Origin: Yponomeuta sedellus | Lineage: Eukaryota; Arthropoda; Insecta; Lepidoptera; Yponomeutidae | Length of the DNA: 64,000 nt | Reading direction: 5' to 3' | Assembly: GCA_934045075.1 (NCBI GenBank) | Contig: OW203748.1 | Span: 10,804,794 to 10,868,793 of the forward strand | Shown: positions 1 through 10,847 of the stretch, one piece after another | How the letters are laid out: every line of letters starts with the position of its first letter | How positions within the stretch are numbered: the first letter of the stretch is position 1 | Notes under the pieces: model-generated | What the model was told of the DNA's origin: nothing | What the model saw: the letters and a program-made list of their open reading frames with translations, nothing else | Databases searched by the model: none | Translations under genes and position numbers: made by a program

Positions 1-2
1 TG

Positions 3-392
3 TTGAAGTTAGAAAGAGCGCAAAGATTGATTCTAAAAATAAGCTTTCGGAAGCCGAGATTATATCCAACAGAAATTCTTTACCGGGAGGTAAAAGTTCT
101 AACTGTCCGACAGCTGTTCCTGCTGAGTATTCTTATGCGACAACATCGCTTACAAGTATATGTTGAGGATCAGGACAAGGACAATTCAAGACGGAAACAT
201 GCCGTTTGTCAGATGAATTCAGTCAGAACGACATTTGCGCGAAGATTCTATTACTATTTGAGCGGTAGGATTTATAATGAGGCTAATAAGGTAAATAAAA
301 ATTATAATATGACTGGATATCAATGTAAAATACAACTCACGTCATGGCTGTTGTCCCTTAATTATGAAGAAACTGAAAAGCTATTAGGCTAA
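3..392 (+). pseudogene. C-terminal end of a non-LTR retrotransposon reverse transcriptase ORF
   Basis: Open for 129 residues from the window edge to a TAA stop; the true start lies outside the window, so the first Met is arbitrary. The pattern ERAQR...ILK...KPRLYPTEILY...VLTVRQLF, with a closing YEETEKLL, is the C-terminal tail typical of insect non-LTR retrotransposon ORF2 proteins downstream of the RT domain. No RT catalytic motif is in the window. It would act in target-primed reverse transcription if complete. The clade (CR1/Jockey-like versus other) cannot be settled from the tail alone. The reading frame is uninterrupted, so the copy may be young, but 5' completeness is unknown. Confidence 0.7.
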
Positions 393-1054
393 TGATGTAT
401 TCAAGATCTTTGCAAAGCATACATACTTATACCGTTGTTACATGCACTTTTTGTAACAAACACACACCCACACATACTTATGCACATACATACATACACA
501 CACACACCTTTACACACCCTTTGCTCAGTGGCTGAAACCCGAACCCAAGACCTAGGTCGTAGGGCTGAGTAGAGGTCAGAGGTTTTAGTTACCAGATACC
601 TATTCCTTATAAACTTTATAAAGAGCAGGCAAGTTAATGTAATTTGAGAAACTTTATATAGATTTGGGTTATAATATTTTTTTTTTTTTTTTTACGTAGC
701 CTCGTTTGTGTCCCACTGCTGGGCAAAGGCCTCCCCCAACTCAGACCAGATGTATCTGTCTTGTGCCACCTCAGACCACTCCGGCATGTGTCGGTCGAGA
801 TCGGGTTATAATATACTTGTACTTAAACTTGAGTTAATGTTATCCATTGCACACTTAAACTGTATACATTAGAGACAGTGTCCTTGGTTTTTGAGAAGTG
901 GAAGCCAGGAGATCCATAGCACGGGGTAAACCTATTTTGGACTCCTGTCTCCTACTACATAATGTAACATTGTAATAATAATGAGTTACTAATTTTGAGT
1001 GCATTGTGTAGGTACTGGAGAAAATAAATATATTTGTATTTGTATTTGATTACC
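393..1054 (+). mobile_element. 3' UTR of the same non-LTR element, interrupted by an RTE fragment
   Basis: The stretch after the stop contains CA-rich microsatellite (about 463-520) and ends in an A-rich tail with repeats of the unit TTTGTA near 1030-1050, a usual non-LTR 3' end. It is split by a separate insertion at 678-802. Assignment to the upstream ORF rests on contiguity. Confidence 0.5.
678..802 (-). mobile_element. RTE-clade 3' end inserted with a 12-bp target duplication
   Basis: Both flanks carry GGGTTATAATAT (666-677 and 803-814). On the minus strand the insert encodes WSEVAQDRYIWSELGEAF then QQW, the C-terminal signature of RTE proteins, then TAA and a poly-A (poly-T on the plus strand). 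It is a 5'-truncated retrotransposed copy. Confidence 0.8.
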
Positions 1055-1218
1055 AATCATAGATCGTAGACTCATGAAAAATCCAAGATTCTGTAGCGCG
1101 TCGAGCTTGTTTGCGGATGCAAGGGTTATTGATTTCTTTGCTATCCTGCGGTTTCCAATCGCCTCTTTCTGGTCTAGGCTATGTGAGACCAAGAGTACAA
1201 TCCTGCAAGCTGTTCTGC

Positions 1219-1462
1219 TGCGTGGTGTCGGCCTAGAGAAAAACACCAACCCAGTTCTTCCCGCGGGTGTCGTAAAAGGCGACTAAGGGACACAAACCGG
1301 GGGGTGGGCAGCAGCGCCCCCTGCAGTACAATTCCACCGAAATGCGACCCCCAACCCGCATGCCCAGCGTGCGGATTATGGGCATTACCCCCTATGATAG
1401 CACAACGTGGCGCTCGTTAGGGGAGGGCTATGTCCAGCAGTGGACTAGTATAGCCTGACGAC
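1219..1462 (+). mobile_element. RTE-derived tail repeat (family RTE-A), copy 1
   Basis: Contains the block CGCGGGTGTCGTAAAAGG shared with 2451-2694 and 14481-14722 (reverse). The 3' end translates as WRSLGEGYVQQWTSIA-stop, an RTE C-terminus, so this is either a 5'-truncated RTE or a SINE using an RTE tail. Confidence 0.75.
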
Positions 1463-1628
1463 GAAGCTGTTTATGACAATGTCATAAGTCATATAATTTT
1501 ATAGTCACTTGATCTTTGTGCAGATGGGCGCGAACCACAAGTAAGTAGATTAGGACTTTAGGTAATTTGTCATACCTTTCTTGTTTAGTTTTTAGTTATT
1601 TGTAATAATTATTTGTATATGGGTCTTT

Positions 1629-1805
1629 CGAAGCCCCGGCTGCCTGACTGATCTCAAATGATCACGAAGGATAAGCAACATAGGGCGCGTTCAGTGTATG
1701 GATGGGTGACCGTCTATGACTAACGCTAATGACATTTTTTTCTGAGCGGTTCCGTGCTTCGGAAGACATGTTAAGCAGTTGGTGCGACGGCCGTTGATAG
1801 ATGGT
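1629..1805 (+). mobile_element. 5S-derived SINE, head type B, 3'-truncated
   Basis: The head carries GATCACGAAGG.TAAGCAACA and GGATGGGTGACCG, matching the 5S rRNA internal promoter region in order. It ends near GTTGATAGATGG. Confidence 0.75.
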
Positions 1806-1961
1806 ATGTAGTCTGTTGACCAATAAGCAGAAGGTAACTTAGTTGAATGTTAAAATGGCTGAACGCTGTATTACAATCTTTTATTTTATGGAAAACTTGG
1901 TAAACTTTTTTTATAAAACTAAATCAGTGTTTAAATCTTTTTAATGTGTACTTTTACCTAA

Positions 1962-2430
1962 TCGATGGTAGCTCTGTGGGGTTGTTCCACTAATCCCCAT
2001 TGAAAATCCCCATTGGGTAGAACCATGCACTCGCAAGCGAGAGCCCCAGGTTCGATCCCGAGTGCGGGCATGTACCAATGACTTTGTATAATTTCGAAGT
2101 TACGTAAATTCGCGAATTTGTAGTCGCAATACCATACGCGAAATTTGAAGGAAAACATCGTGAGGAAACCCGTGGCTTGGTTGGCTCCGCACTTATTGAC
2201 AAGTCTTTCCTGTGATCTAGGCCAACTAAGCTGTCAGGATGGTATAGGTGTTGGGCAAGCCTACACCATCTATAAAACCATGTCCCAGGCACTACATCGT
2301 CGGAGTGGTCCCTTCACCCATCTAGTGTGAGTGAAGACACTACTAGACGCTGTATAAATTATCTCATCAATCAATCATCATTACGTAGATGCAAAAAGCC
2401 AATATTATTATTATTTATTACATAATCTCG
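1962..2430 (+). mobile_element. tRNA-headed SINE (family J)
   Basis: A pol III B-box-like GGTTCGATCCC lies at about 2050. It is followed by the CATGTACCAATGACTTTG and GAAGGAAAACATCGTGAGG segments and a body shared with 50150-50240 and, inverted, 50573-50810. The tail is (ATT)n. Confidence 0.65.
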
Positions 2431-2450
2431 TGATCTTAATCATAATCTTT

Positions 2451-2694
2451 GCTGCGTGGTGTCGGCCTACACAATAGCACCAACCCAATTCTTCCCGCGG
2501 GTGTCGTAAAAGGCGACTAAGAGACACAAACCTGGGCAGCAGCGCCCCCTGCAGTACAATTCCACCGAACTGCGATCCCAACCCGCATGCCCAGCGTGGG
2601 GATTATGGGATTACCTCCTTTGATAGCACAACGTGGCGCTCTTTAGGGGAGGGCTATGTCCAGCTGTGGACTAGTATAGCCTCACGACGATGAC
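2451..2694 (+). mobile_element. RTE-derived tail repeat (RTE-A), copy 2
   Basis: Same order of blocks as 1219-1462, including the 'AGGGGAGGGCTATGTCCAGC' stretch, and ends in a CGACGATGA-type simple tail. Confidence 0.75.
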
Positions 2695-2741
2695 ATAATC
2701 TCGTTAAATCTTTGATTATTTGATACTGTCGCCACACTTAG

Positions 2742-2965
2742 CTATCAACCATTATAATATGTCCCCACTGCACGGGGCTCGGGTCTCTTCCTACATCGCA
2801 CAGGAAGGTTAGGCCATACTCCACCACATGGGCCAAGTCCGGGTTGTTGAAGAATTGTAAGGCGGCTTAATAACTTTTGACAGTAAGGCCAGCCACTGTC
2901 TTACAATGCTCCACCAACCCGGACTTGGCCCCCGTGATAGAGTATGGCCTAAACCTCCTTTGCGA
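2742..2965. mobile_element. Inverted pair of 5S-derived SINE fragments
   Basis: 2742-2860 is a minus-strand 3' half (tail GGGACATA reversed). 2861-2965 is a plus-strand central part (CTGACAGTAAGG equivalent to CAACCCGGACTTGGCC). The two abut without spacer. Confidence 0.7.
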
Positions 2966-3230
2966 ATAATGTTAGTGCTTATTTTTTTTTAACTTTGATT
3001 TTATTTGTATTTGTGATGTAAAAAGGTTTTGTAAAAAAAAAAGAGAGGAAAGAAAAGAAAAAAAAACCTACAGAAAAAAAAAAGAAAAGACGAAATTTAA
3101 ACCTTAAGTATTCTACTAGGACCATTTCTATATTGTAATAAATATGACACTTTTAATTATTTAATGATTTTACCCATCGTACATAAAGGTTGCCACATAA
3201 TGAATAGTGGCAGTACCTTGTTAAAAAAAC

Positions 3231-3286
3231 CCTCCTGTGCGATGCAGAAAGAGCCGAGCCGTGAACATACAGGGTTGACATCGTTC
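3231..3286 (+). mobile_element. 5S-derived SINE, 3' tail fragment
   Basis: Only GATGCAGAAAGAG...ACATACAGGGTTGA, the last ~55 bp of the SINE, is recognisable. Confidence 0.55.
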
Positions 3287-3367
3287 TGTTACGTCCGGTT
3301 CCCCGCCTCACCTATATTTTGTCATTGTCAGCACTAAAGAGCAAATAATAGTAGATTATGCATTAAG

Positions 3368-3554
3368 GGAATAAAACCATGTATTACGTCATGGGCGGTA
3401 TATTGAACCCTGAGCGGAGCGAAGGACTCCGAGTTAACTCCCGAGCGCAGCGAGGGAGTTAAATTTTAACTCCTGAGCGAAGCGAGGGAGTTATGTGGAG
3501 TCTTGAGTGAAGCCAGGGGTTCATACCGCCCGAAACTAAGACATGTTTTATTCC
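3368..3554. mobile_element. MITE with ~38-bp imperfect terminal inverted repeats and GAGCGAAGCGAGG cores
   Basis: The ends GGAATAAAACCATGT... and ...ACATGTTTTATTCC are inverted, each followed by a GGGCGGTAT block. Inside are four variants of GAGCG(A/C)AGCGAGGGAGTTA arranged around a palindromic centre (TTAAATTTTAA). No ORF. The superfamily is not clear. Confidence 0.6.
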
Positions 3555-4148
3555 AGAGTTTAAAGTAAAGGTTAAAGTAGAAAAGTAGAGAGGAATACTC
3601 TACTTTTCACACCATCTGGGAGACAATAAAAAGACAGGGCTGCATAAGTTGAAAAATATTTATTAATATAAAGTCCACACTCTTTTACGGCTTAGCAACT
3701 TAAATTGAATATAACTTTTAAATTCGTATTTGCAATTCGCGCCTTTTTTTCTTTTTTTTATTGGTGCTTTGCGCGGTCACACGACACAGTAGTTCAGAAA
3801 AAAAAGAAAAAAGGGGTGAGTTTCGAACAACAATAAATTCGAATTTCGAATTGCAATGCGGGGCTTCTTCATATTTTTCATGCGAGTTTTGACATTCTAA
3901 ATTCAAATCACTTTATTCCCTAGGGAAATTCTTCATTATTATTGCCCTCGAGAGACAAGGCTATGCTTTACGATGATATTTGACGGTACGTAATAAGGCA
4001 TTGTCGAGCAGGAGGTGTGAAAAAGTGTTTTTCCGCGCACATTGTGTAGCAGTAACAGCAGTCAAGATCAGTCATGAATAGTCTTTACCAGTAATTAAAC
4101 ATGGTATCAAGATCTAGTCCTCTTATTATCTTTTTTTTAATCGGTCCC

Positions 4149-4349
4149 TCAATTCTGAGGATCGTGACCATATACAATAGTTCTCCATTGGTCTCGGTCA
4201 TATGCGCAATGGGATGCGTGCTGAATGGATCCCCCAGCTGCCTTCTTTATGGCATCGGACCAGCGCATTGGTGTTCTGCCTCTCGCTCGTCTGCCCTCTA
4301 ACTGGCCCAAAACGATCTGCTTCTCTAGGCTATGACGTCGTGACCGCAT
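4149..4349 (-). pseudogene. Non-LTR retrotransposon ORF2 C-terminal fragment
   Basis: The minus strand encodes ...EKQIVLGQLEGRRARGRTP then RWSDAIKKA and DRDQWRTIV, the usual arrangement (R-rich GRP block, W-x-D, DRxxWR) at the C-terminus of RTE-like and other APE-type non-LTR proteins. No catalytic domain is present. It is a 5'-truncated relic. Confidence 0.6.
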
Positions 4350-4418
4350 AATATGCCCAAAAAAGCTGAGGGACCTCTGGCGACAGACTGAAGACAGTCG
4401 CTTCGTTATATCGAGCTC

Positions 4419-4450
4419 GAAACAGAGATACCTTTTAGTATCTCTGTTTC
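4419..4450. repeat. Perfect 12-bp inverted repeat, 8-bp loop
   Basis: GAAACAGAGATA ... TATCTCTGTTTC. A small isolated hairpin with no partner feature. Confidence 0.7.
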
Positions 4451-4464
4451 TAAATTATTATTAA

Positions 4465-4880
4465 CGTGTTTCGATGCCATCAATAAACTGCAACGGTGTA
4501 CTTGGTGATTTGATTTTGAGCCCCCAGAGCAGGCTGCGCTGCCTAACAGTACCTACGCGTATGAAAAGGACAAAGTTATGTTCTACTTATTGGTCAACAA
4601 AGTACACACGTCTCATATCCAATATTAAAGAGGCAGACGTACCACAATTGATTCTCGCCGTACCTCGGGGCTTAAAACAGCTTTATTTGGGGTGTTTACC
4701 TTTAGCACCTTTGTCTGTGCGGTTATTCGCGAAACCGATCGAATTCTCAGTCGTAGAGCCCTCGTTCACGTCGACTATGAAATGAAATAGAATTGAATGA
4801 AAGGAAATGGAATTAAATGAAAGAGTTTTATTCAAAGTAGCGCAAGAACTGTGGCTTAATGAACGTTACAATTTAAAGAA
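4465..4880. other. Unassigned stretch ending in a LINE-type tail
   Basis: 4474-4785 is open on the plus strand for 103 residues but has no domain I recognise. 4800-4880 is a minus-strand LINE 3' end: the AAGAGTTTTATTCAAAGTAGCGCA...TAATGAACGTTAC block recurs at 27440, 32340 and 46300. Confidence 0.4.
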
Positions 4881-5010
4881 GGTTTCGATTTAGGGAAAAA
4901 ATTGACAAAAAAACTCCAAACTACGCTTCTCGACTTTTTTACTTTCTCGACTGGGGGCTAAAACATGTGTATATTAGATAATTATTGTTAGATGAAGGCC
5001 TATAGGAATG

Positions 5011-5370
5011 GCCTAAATGAACCGAGTGATTGGAATCAATCACTTGAGTTAAGCAACAACGGCGCGGTCAGATGCAGAATGGATGACAGTCTCGTGACCA
5101 CCGCTAGTGGCATTTTTCCAAGCGCTTCCGTGCTTTTCAAGGCACGGTAAGCCGTTGGTGCCGGCTATTATGTAAAAGCAGTAGTAAAGTCATGTCAAAG
5201 GCCTTATTGAAGGTTTTGATAACTTCTGACAGTAAGGCCCGCCTCTGTCTTACAATCTTCCAGCAACCCGGACTTGGCGCCGTAGTGCAGTATGGCCAAA
5301 CCTTGCTGTGATGCAGGAAGAGACCTGTGCCCCAGCAGTGGGGACATACAAAGGGTTAATATCGATCGAT
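5011..5370 (+). mobile_element. 5S-derived SINE, head type A, near full length
   Basis: The head GAACCGAGTGATTGGAATC...TCACTTGAGTTAAGCAACAAC...GGCGCGGTCAG aligns with the 5S rRNA box A/intermediate region. It continues through the CTGACAGTAAGG centre to the CCCAGCAGTGGGGACATAC tail. Confidence 0.8.
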
Positions 5371-6035
5371 AGAATTAGTAGGTACAACTAATCGACTGGA
5401 CGAGGGAATTCTTTTTCATACAGGTGTGAACTTAAAAGGTGGATCCGACCCTATCATTGTTACTACTGTTATAAATAAATCACTTTGAATAATGAAGTGA
5501 AAAGAAAAATTAAACCAAATCTGCTGATAATAGAGCTAAGAACGAATTAAAAACTTTGAGCCAACAAAAATCCCCTAACAAAAATGTTGTTTACAAGGTT
5601 TTTGTTACCAACCTTTTGAACGTCATTTGTAATTGTCTGATCCCAAAGGAACTTCGTAAAGGAAAACTTCGAATGAAACCCTTTTTACTCTCTTCCGTCC
5701 CAGTATGAACAGCAAACAAACAGTATGAAAATTACTTAACTAGGACCAAAGTCACATCTGCGCAGGCCTTTTTTAGGGTTCCGCCATTTGTTCTGAGGTA
5801 CGGAACCCTAAAAATTACTAAAGGAAACAAAGTTTTCATGGACGCAGAGAACAGTGTGTTTGTAAGTTTTTGTTTTCTTTACAAAGAAAAACACCCTCAA
5901 GTGATAATTACGTGTATTTTTCCGTCAAAATAAAAATAATAACACTTTTTGATAAATGTTTTTTTTTATTTTTGGACATAATTGAATTAGTAAACAAAGC
6001 ATTTGCATTTTGAATTAGGATATATTTTTATTCTT
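5371..6035. other. AT-rich intergenic stretch with a small MITE-like hairpin
   Basis: I see no gene. At 5772-5811 TAGGGTTCCG ... CGGAACCCTA forms an inverted repeat of the same type as the element at 8126-8787. Confidence 0.5.
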
Positions 6036-6367
6036 CATCATCAACCCATTATGTCCCCACCTAGGGGAACGGGTCTCTTCCCTGAGGAAAGTATAGGCCA
6101 AGGGTCAAGTCCGGATTGGTGGGGGCAAGACTAGTGGCTGGTCTTACTGTCAGAAGTTTTCAATTCGTCCTAAGGCCCCAGACTTCGCTTAACGACAGCT
6201 ATCTATCGACGGCAGCCGGCACCTTAACGTGCCTTGCGAAGCACGGAACCGCTCGGAAAAATGCCACTTTAGTAATAGACGGCTTACCCATCCATGCACT
6301 GAACGCACCACATGTTGCTTAACCTTCGTGATCGTTTAAGATCACTCAGGCAGCTGGGGCTGCGAGG
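6036..6367 (-). mobile_element. 5S-derived SINE, head type B, near full length
   Basis: On the minus strand it runs from CGCAGCCCCAGCTGCCTGAGTGATC through GATCACGAAGG.TAAGCAACA to a tail ending GGTTGATGATGAAG. Best reference copy of type B with 50915-51268. Confidence 0.8.
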
Positions 6368-6686
6368 GATTCTTTTTAATTTTATTAGATTATATTAATT
6401 ACTTTAAATTTCACTTATTAACTATTTTTTCAATTAAACTTTGGTTTGGTTTATTACCTTTAGTTACTAAACAAAGTATACAATTTTGTAGTTGTAGTCT
6501 GCTGAGGTTAAAAAAAGTTAAGATTAGTTTTAGGTATTATTCTAGTTATCATTGTCATTGTATTTATCTTTATCATAAATAGTTGCAAAACCTGAAAAAA
6601 AATACAAATGATTATAGTATTGCTATATTCTACTGTTAAATAAAAATATATTACCATAACCAATTTAATATCAATTTAACCAATTT
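6368..6686. other. AT-rich stretch without recognisable features
   Basis: No ORF, repeat family or inverted repeat stood out. Confidence 0.5.
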
Positions 6687-7259
6687 GAAGCGCTCGTGGC
6701 CTAGGCGAACCGAGTGATTGGAATCAATCACTTGGTTAAGCAACAACAGGCGCGGTCAGGTACGGGATGGGTGAGCGAACCGTGACTACCGCTAGTGGCA
6801 TTTTTCCGAGCGCTTCCGTGCTTCGCAAGGCACGTTATGGTCGGCTGTCATGTAATGGCAGTCGTTAAGCCATGTCAGAGCCCTTATGGGCGGCTTGATA
6901 ACTTCTTACAGTTAGGCTCGCCACTGTTTTACAATCCTCCACCGACCCGGATTTGGATTTGGCGTTTGTTCCCTATAGATCCGATCCCTATGTAAGACAG
7001 TGGCGGGCCTTACTGTCAGAAGTTATCAAGCCGCCCATAAGGCCTCTGACATGGCTTAACGACTGCCATTATATGACAGCCGGCACCAGCGGCTTGGCGT
7101 GCTTTGCGAAGCACGGAAGCGCTTGGAAAAATGCCACTAGCGGTAGTCACGGTACGGCCATCCATCTGCACCTGCATCCTGCACCTAACCGCGCCTGTTA
7201 TTGCTTAAACTAAAGTGATTGATACCAATCAAACGGTTCGACTAGGCCACGAGCGCTTC
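6687..7259. mobile_element. Head-out inverted pair of type-A 5S-derived SINEs
   Basis: A plus-strand copy (6687-6955, head GAAGCGCTCGTGGCCTAGG) is followed after ~35 bp by a minus-strand copy (6991-7259, ending in the same head reversed). Each copy is 3'-truncated near the CAACCCGGA/GTAAGACAGTGG region. The arms are ~265 bp and would form a long imperfect hairpin in RNA. Confidence 0.8.
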
Positions 7260-7553
7260 GTATCGGTGGATAAATAATTATATATATATATTTATCAACT
7301 TATCCAGTGATCTCAGCAAATTGCCCTCAGAGAATAGCCCCCGTATTGTAGCTGTAAGTAATAAAACTGTCTTTTATTGTATTGACCGGGTGGACGTGTT
7401 TGCCGGGCAATGTCAACAAGGCCGGATTTACAAACTGACCATTACCTACGACACAGTTTTAGAGGGTTGTAAAAGCTTTCCGTTTTGTGTGATAGCGAAA
7501 TCAAAAAATCCGTTCATGTACCTTCTATCGGTAGCCAAATTATTATATACAAT
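7260..7553. other. Unassigned stretch with (TA)n
   Basis: Short (TA)n near 7280. A 94-codon plus-strand ORF (7321-7605) has no recognised domain and runs into the next repeat, so I do not call it a gene. Confidence 0.4.
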
Positions 7554-7734
7554 ACAATTAAATTCAATTTATTTCAACGTAAATAATTTACATTCTGTTT
7601 GCTGAATGTCAAAGTACAATGTAATATGAAAGTGAAAGCCGCTGCCTTTGGGCCGTAGTGGAGAAAAAGGCAGCGGGGAAAAAACTCCACACTGGCCATC
7701 TTTTCTCAAGTCCTCTTAAATTGGATATCACATC
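7554..7734 (-). mobile_element. LINE 3' end (family G), copy 1
   Basis: Inverted match to 22473-22652, sharing GGCAGCGGCTTTCACTTT, a CATTCAGCAAA block and a 3' tail built of ATTGAATT-like units. Confidence 0.6.
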
Positions 7735-7965
7735 ACCCCGAGGGCCAAGTCCGGGTTTGTACACGATTGTAAGATAGTGGCAATCCTTTCTGTCAGAAAT
7801 TATCAAGCCGCCCGTAAGGCTTCTGACATGGCTTAACGACTGCCATTACATGACAGCTGGCACCGATGGTTTGGCGCGTCTTGCGAAGCACGGAAGCGCT
7901 CAGAAAAAATGCCACTAGCGGTAGTCACGGGATGGTCCAATCACTGTTACAATCGCTCGGTTCCA
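7735..7965 (-). mobile_element. 5S-derived SINE type A, truncated at both ends
   Basis: Minus strand; retains the GCACGGAAGCGCTC (reversed) and CTGACATGGCTTAACG blocks. Confidence 0.75.
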
Positions 7966-8125
7966 GAAGCTCACGACTACTCATTGAGCACTGAGTAAAA
8001 CTAATTTGAAACTGTATTCAATGCTCTGAAGCGTGTGTTGTCTAGCTAAATTCATGTCTATGCACACCCCCATACGTTAATCATTTTCAGCAGAAAGTTC
8101 ACAAACAAATTCTCTTAAAAAAAAA

Positions 8126-8787
8126 GTGCAAGTGCGAGTCGCACTCGTGCACCGAGGGTTCCGTAGCACCTCAGTTTTTGTAAATATGTAAGGTATTAAT
8201 TTATTTGTCTACTATTGTCTACTACCAAATGCCAAATGTCTACTATTAGGATAGTTTTGTTACTTGTGTTACTTAAATACTGTCTATTTAGAGCATAGAT
8301 AACTATAGTATACAATTTTAATGTGCAAAAAATTTGTAAATACTCGAATTTTGGGTCTTGTTTTTTTTTAATAATTATAGTTTATTATTTTATGACCATG
8401 ACTACACATACAGTCATAAAACAAGTTGTTAAGATCGAAAATAAATGAAAAACGGCAATAAAATGCGTTTGTTGTATGTAAACTATCCTCTTTATTAATA
8501 TTCTTTAAATTTAACAATTTTTTATTATTGTTCAGGCAATCCGCCATAATTCGAACTAAAAAAATCGGAATTTAAAATTATGTATGTTGTATTTTTTATT
8601 TATTTAGATTAATTATATTTATTTATTCATAATAACACTTGTCATATCCTGTGAAATCATTTACTGGCTACTTATAACGGCTTCAAAGATTGAGCCCGAA
8701 TGCTGGACGGACGGGCAGACAGACGGCAACGGAGGCACAGTAAAAGGGCTCCGTTTGACCCTTTCCGTGTACGGATCCCTAAAAAAC
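8126..8787. mobile_element. Non-autonomous DNA element with CGAGGGTTCCGTA-type ends
   Basis: The left end has GTGCACCGAGGGTTCCGTAGC. The right end has GGACGGACGGGCAGACAGACGG then GGCTCCGTTTGACCC and GGATCCCTAAAAAA. This arrangement is common in lepidopteran genomes. The AT-rich interior has no ORF. The termini are not exactly delimited. Confidence 0.45.
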
Positions 8788-9035
8788 ACCTGCGGGCGGG
8801 CCGGTTATTAAAAAACTTGATGAATCACGGAATGCGAAGCAATTAACACAGCTGAAATGGTTTTCGCTTTTTTCCGTCGGCGAGAATGAGTTGTTTGTTC
8901 TGCAGCTTTATATTGCACGCGTGCCCGGAATTCCTACCGAGCTGGAGTGGTTATTTGTTTCTGTTTTTAAGTCTGCATGTAGCTGGCGAAGTCAAAGTAG
9001 AAACATATTTACTAAAAACTAGCATTGGTGAAGTG

Positions 9036-9105
9036 TTATTAGCAATACCACACGCTGAACGGGAAGGAAAACAGCGTGCGGAAACTTGAGTGTCTGAGGT
9101 ATTCA
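9036..9105 (+). mobile_element. tRNA-SINE (family F) tail fragment
   Basis: AGCAATACCACACGCTGAACGG then GAAGGAAAACAG and TGAGTGTCTGAGGTATTCAA, the conserved 3' part of family F. Confidence 0.55.
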
Positions 9106-9111
9106 ATTTCT

Positions 9112-9795
9112 GGGTTCTCTGCCTTTTCGCAGAAAAAATTTCGGCCGATTATCATTTGGCAACTAACGTTTCGAAGAATATTATTTAGCGGAATAATAAT
9201 TTGCCAACTTTTCTTATATATTTTTTTTAATTTCCCAACCTCGAAGTTGCCAACTGTCTGTTTGGTTTGCTTTTTATAATGACGAATTTCAAAATGCCAA
9301 CTTTTAAGTAGCATATGTTATACTTAGCGTAATATTCATTCAGTCGGCCGAATTTTTTTCTGCAAAAAGGCAGAGAATCTTTCGTCTTACATGTTCCGCT
9401 ACGCTACGCGCTTCATCGCACCTATATTTTTGTTGTCGCAGATTGAGTCTCGTCGGCCACCCCTCTAGCCAATCGTAGTAATATTTTTCTTAAATAAAAA
9501 AACATGTAAACATTGTTTTTTTAACATTATATCAATGTACGAAAAGGGAACTGTTACACTGAAGAAACGTTATTCATCTAATAGTTGTTTGCCTAGTAAA
9601 ATACTTGGCAAATAATATATACCCAAAACGTTTTCTGTCATTATAATAATCAGCTTTACAATAATCCTACCAAATGAAACGTTGACATACAAAAATTTGT
9701 AAATCGTTTGTTGTCAAAGTGAAAAATATGTGAAACGTTGGTTGGCAAATGATAATCAGCGTAACAATTTTCTGCAAAAAGGCAGGATATCCAAT
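9112..9795. mobile_element. Foldback MITE with three related termini
   Basis: The left end (TCTCTGCCTTTTCGCAGAAA...GATTATCATTTGGCAAC) matches in reverse both an internal site at 9341-9380 and the right end at 9729-9790 (GTTGGCAAATGATAATC...TTTCTGCAAAAAGGCAG). One terminus is therefore duplicated inside. No ORF of note. Confidence 0.55.
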
Positions 9796-9883
9796 TGCTG
9801 TGTACATTAAAGAACATTATTTACGAATATTTATCTAACTATCTATTCAAATATCGTGAGAGATTCATTCACAATCACTCACT

Positions 9884-10105
9884 TGGGCTAAGCCGTTGGC
9901 GCCGGCTGTCATGTAATGGAAACCTTTAGCCATGTCAGAGGCCTTATGAGCGGCTTGATAACTTCTGACGGTAAGGCTGGCCACTGTCTTACAATCCTTC
10001 ACCAACCCGGACTTGGCCCCCGTGGTGAAGTATGGTCCAACATTGCTGCGATGCAGGTAGAGACCCGTGCCCCAGCAGTGGGGACATACAAGAGTTGATA
10101 TAACG
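9884..10105 (+). mobile_element. 5S-derived SINE type A, 5'-truncated
   Basis: Begins near TAAGCCGTTGGCGCCGGCTG and runs to GGGACATACAAGAGTTGATA. Confidence 0.75.
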
Positions 10106-10847
10106 AGAACGTATGTGTAAAAAAAAACACACAAAAGAGTTCATATCGTATGAGAAGGGCCTTACACATTGTTGGTGTGCTAGAAACCGGAAGTTGCCGG
10201 CGAACACACTAATATTATCAATATTTTCACAGTTTAATAGACCGTAAAATGGAATACCTCTAAAGGAGATAGGCTGGCTACAAATTGAAAATGTCTCAAA
10301 CAGAAATGATAATTCTCCTGGCTGCGCGCCAAGATTGGATGCTGCATCTAAGTGAATCTAGATACTAGGCTTCTGAGTGCTTAGTGCGAGTTTTTTAACT
10401 ACTCGATCGCGTTAACGTAAACTCATATTTCTATGGCATCGAGGAAGCGCCACCTAGCGACAAGTATGGAAATTAAAATTGCTGAGTGCGTGTTGTAATG
10501 GTTTACGTTGAGAAGTGAACACGTTTACCTGCCAAAACACGAATAAACGCGAGTGCGAGTTGTACTGTGACAGCGTTTTGCCAGTTCGAAGAGTTAACTT
10601 ACTCATACTCACTACTCAATGCTCGATTAACGCGGTAGTAAAGTTATTCGATTGGATCTGTCAAACTCGCACTAAGCACTCTGGCCGCTGTTACGTCTCT
10701 CATTCTGTCTCACTCGCACGACGGGACTCTAATTTAACACTCTACTCTTTGTCTCTCCTTCACCAGCCTCTATGTTATGAAGCGTGACTTAGACAGTTGA
10801 AATTTTTACACATGATTTATTGATAAGTATAAAAACAGAGCACGCGT
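10106..10847. other. Unassigned stretch
   Basis: Contains a repeated GAGTGCGAGTT/CTCGCACTAAG motif around 10380-10690, but no gene, RNA or TE domain I can name. Confidence 0.35.

Noticed and set aside
1629..1805. 5S rRNA gene
   Set aside because: Only the internal promoter region resembles 5S; the ends do not, and a SINE body follows in all copies.
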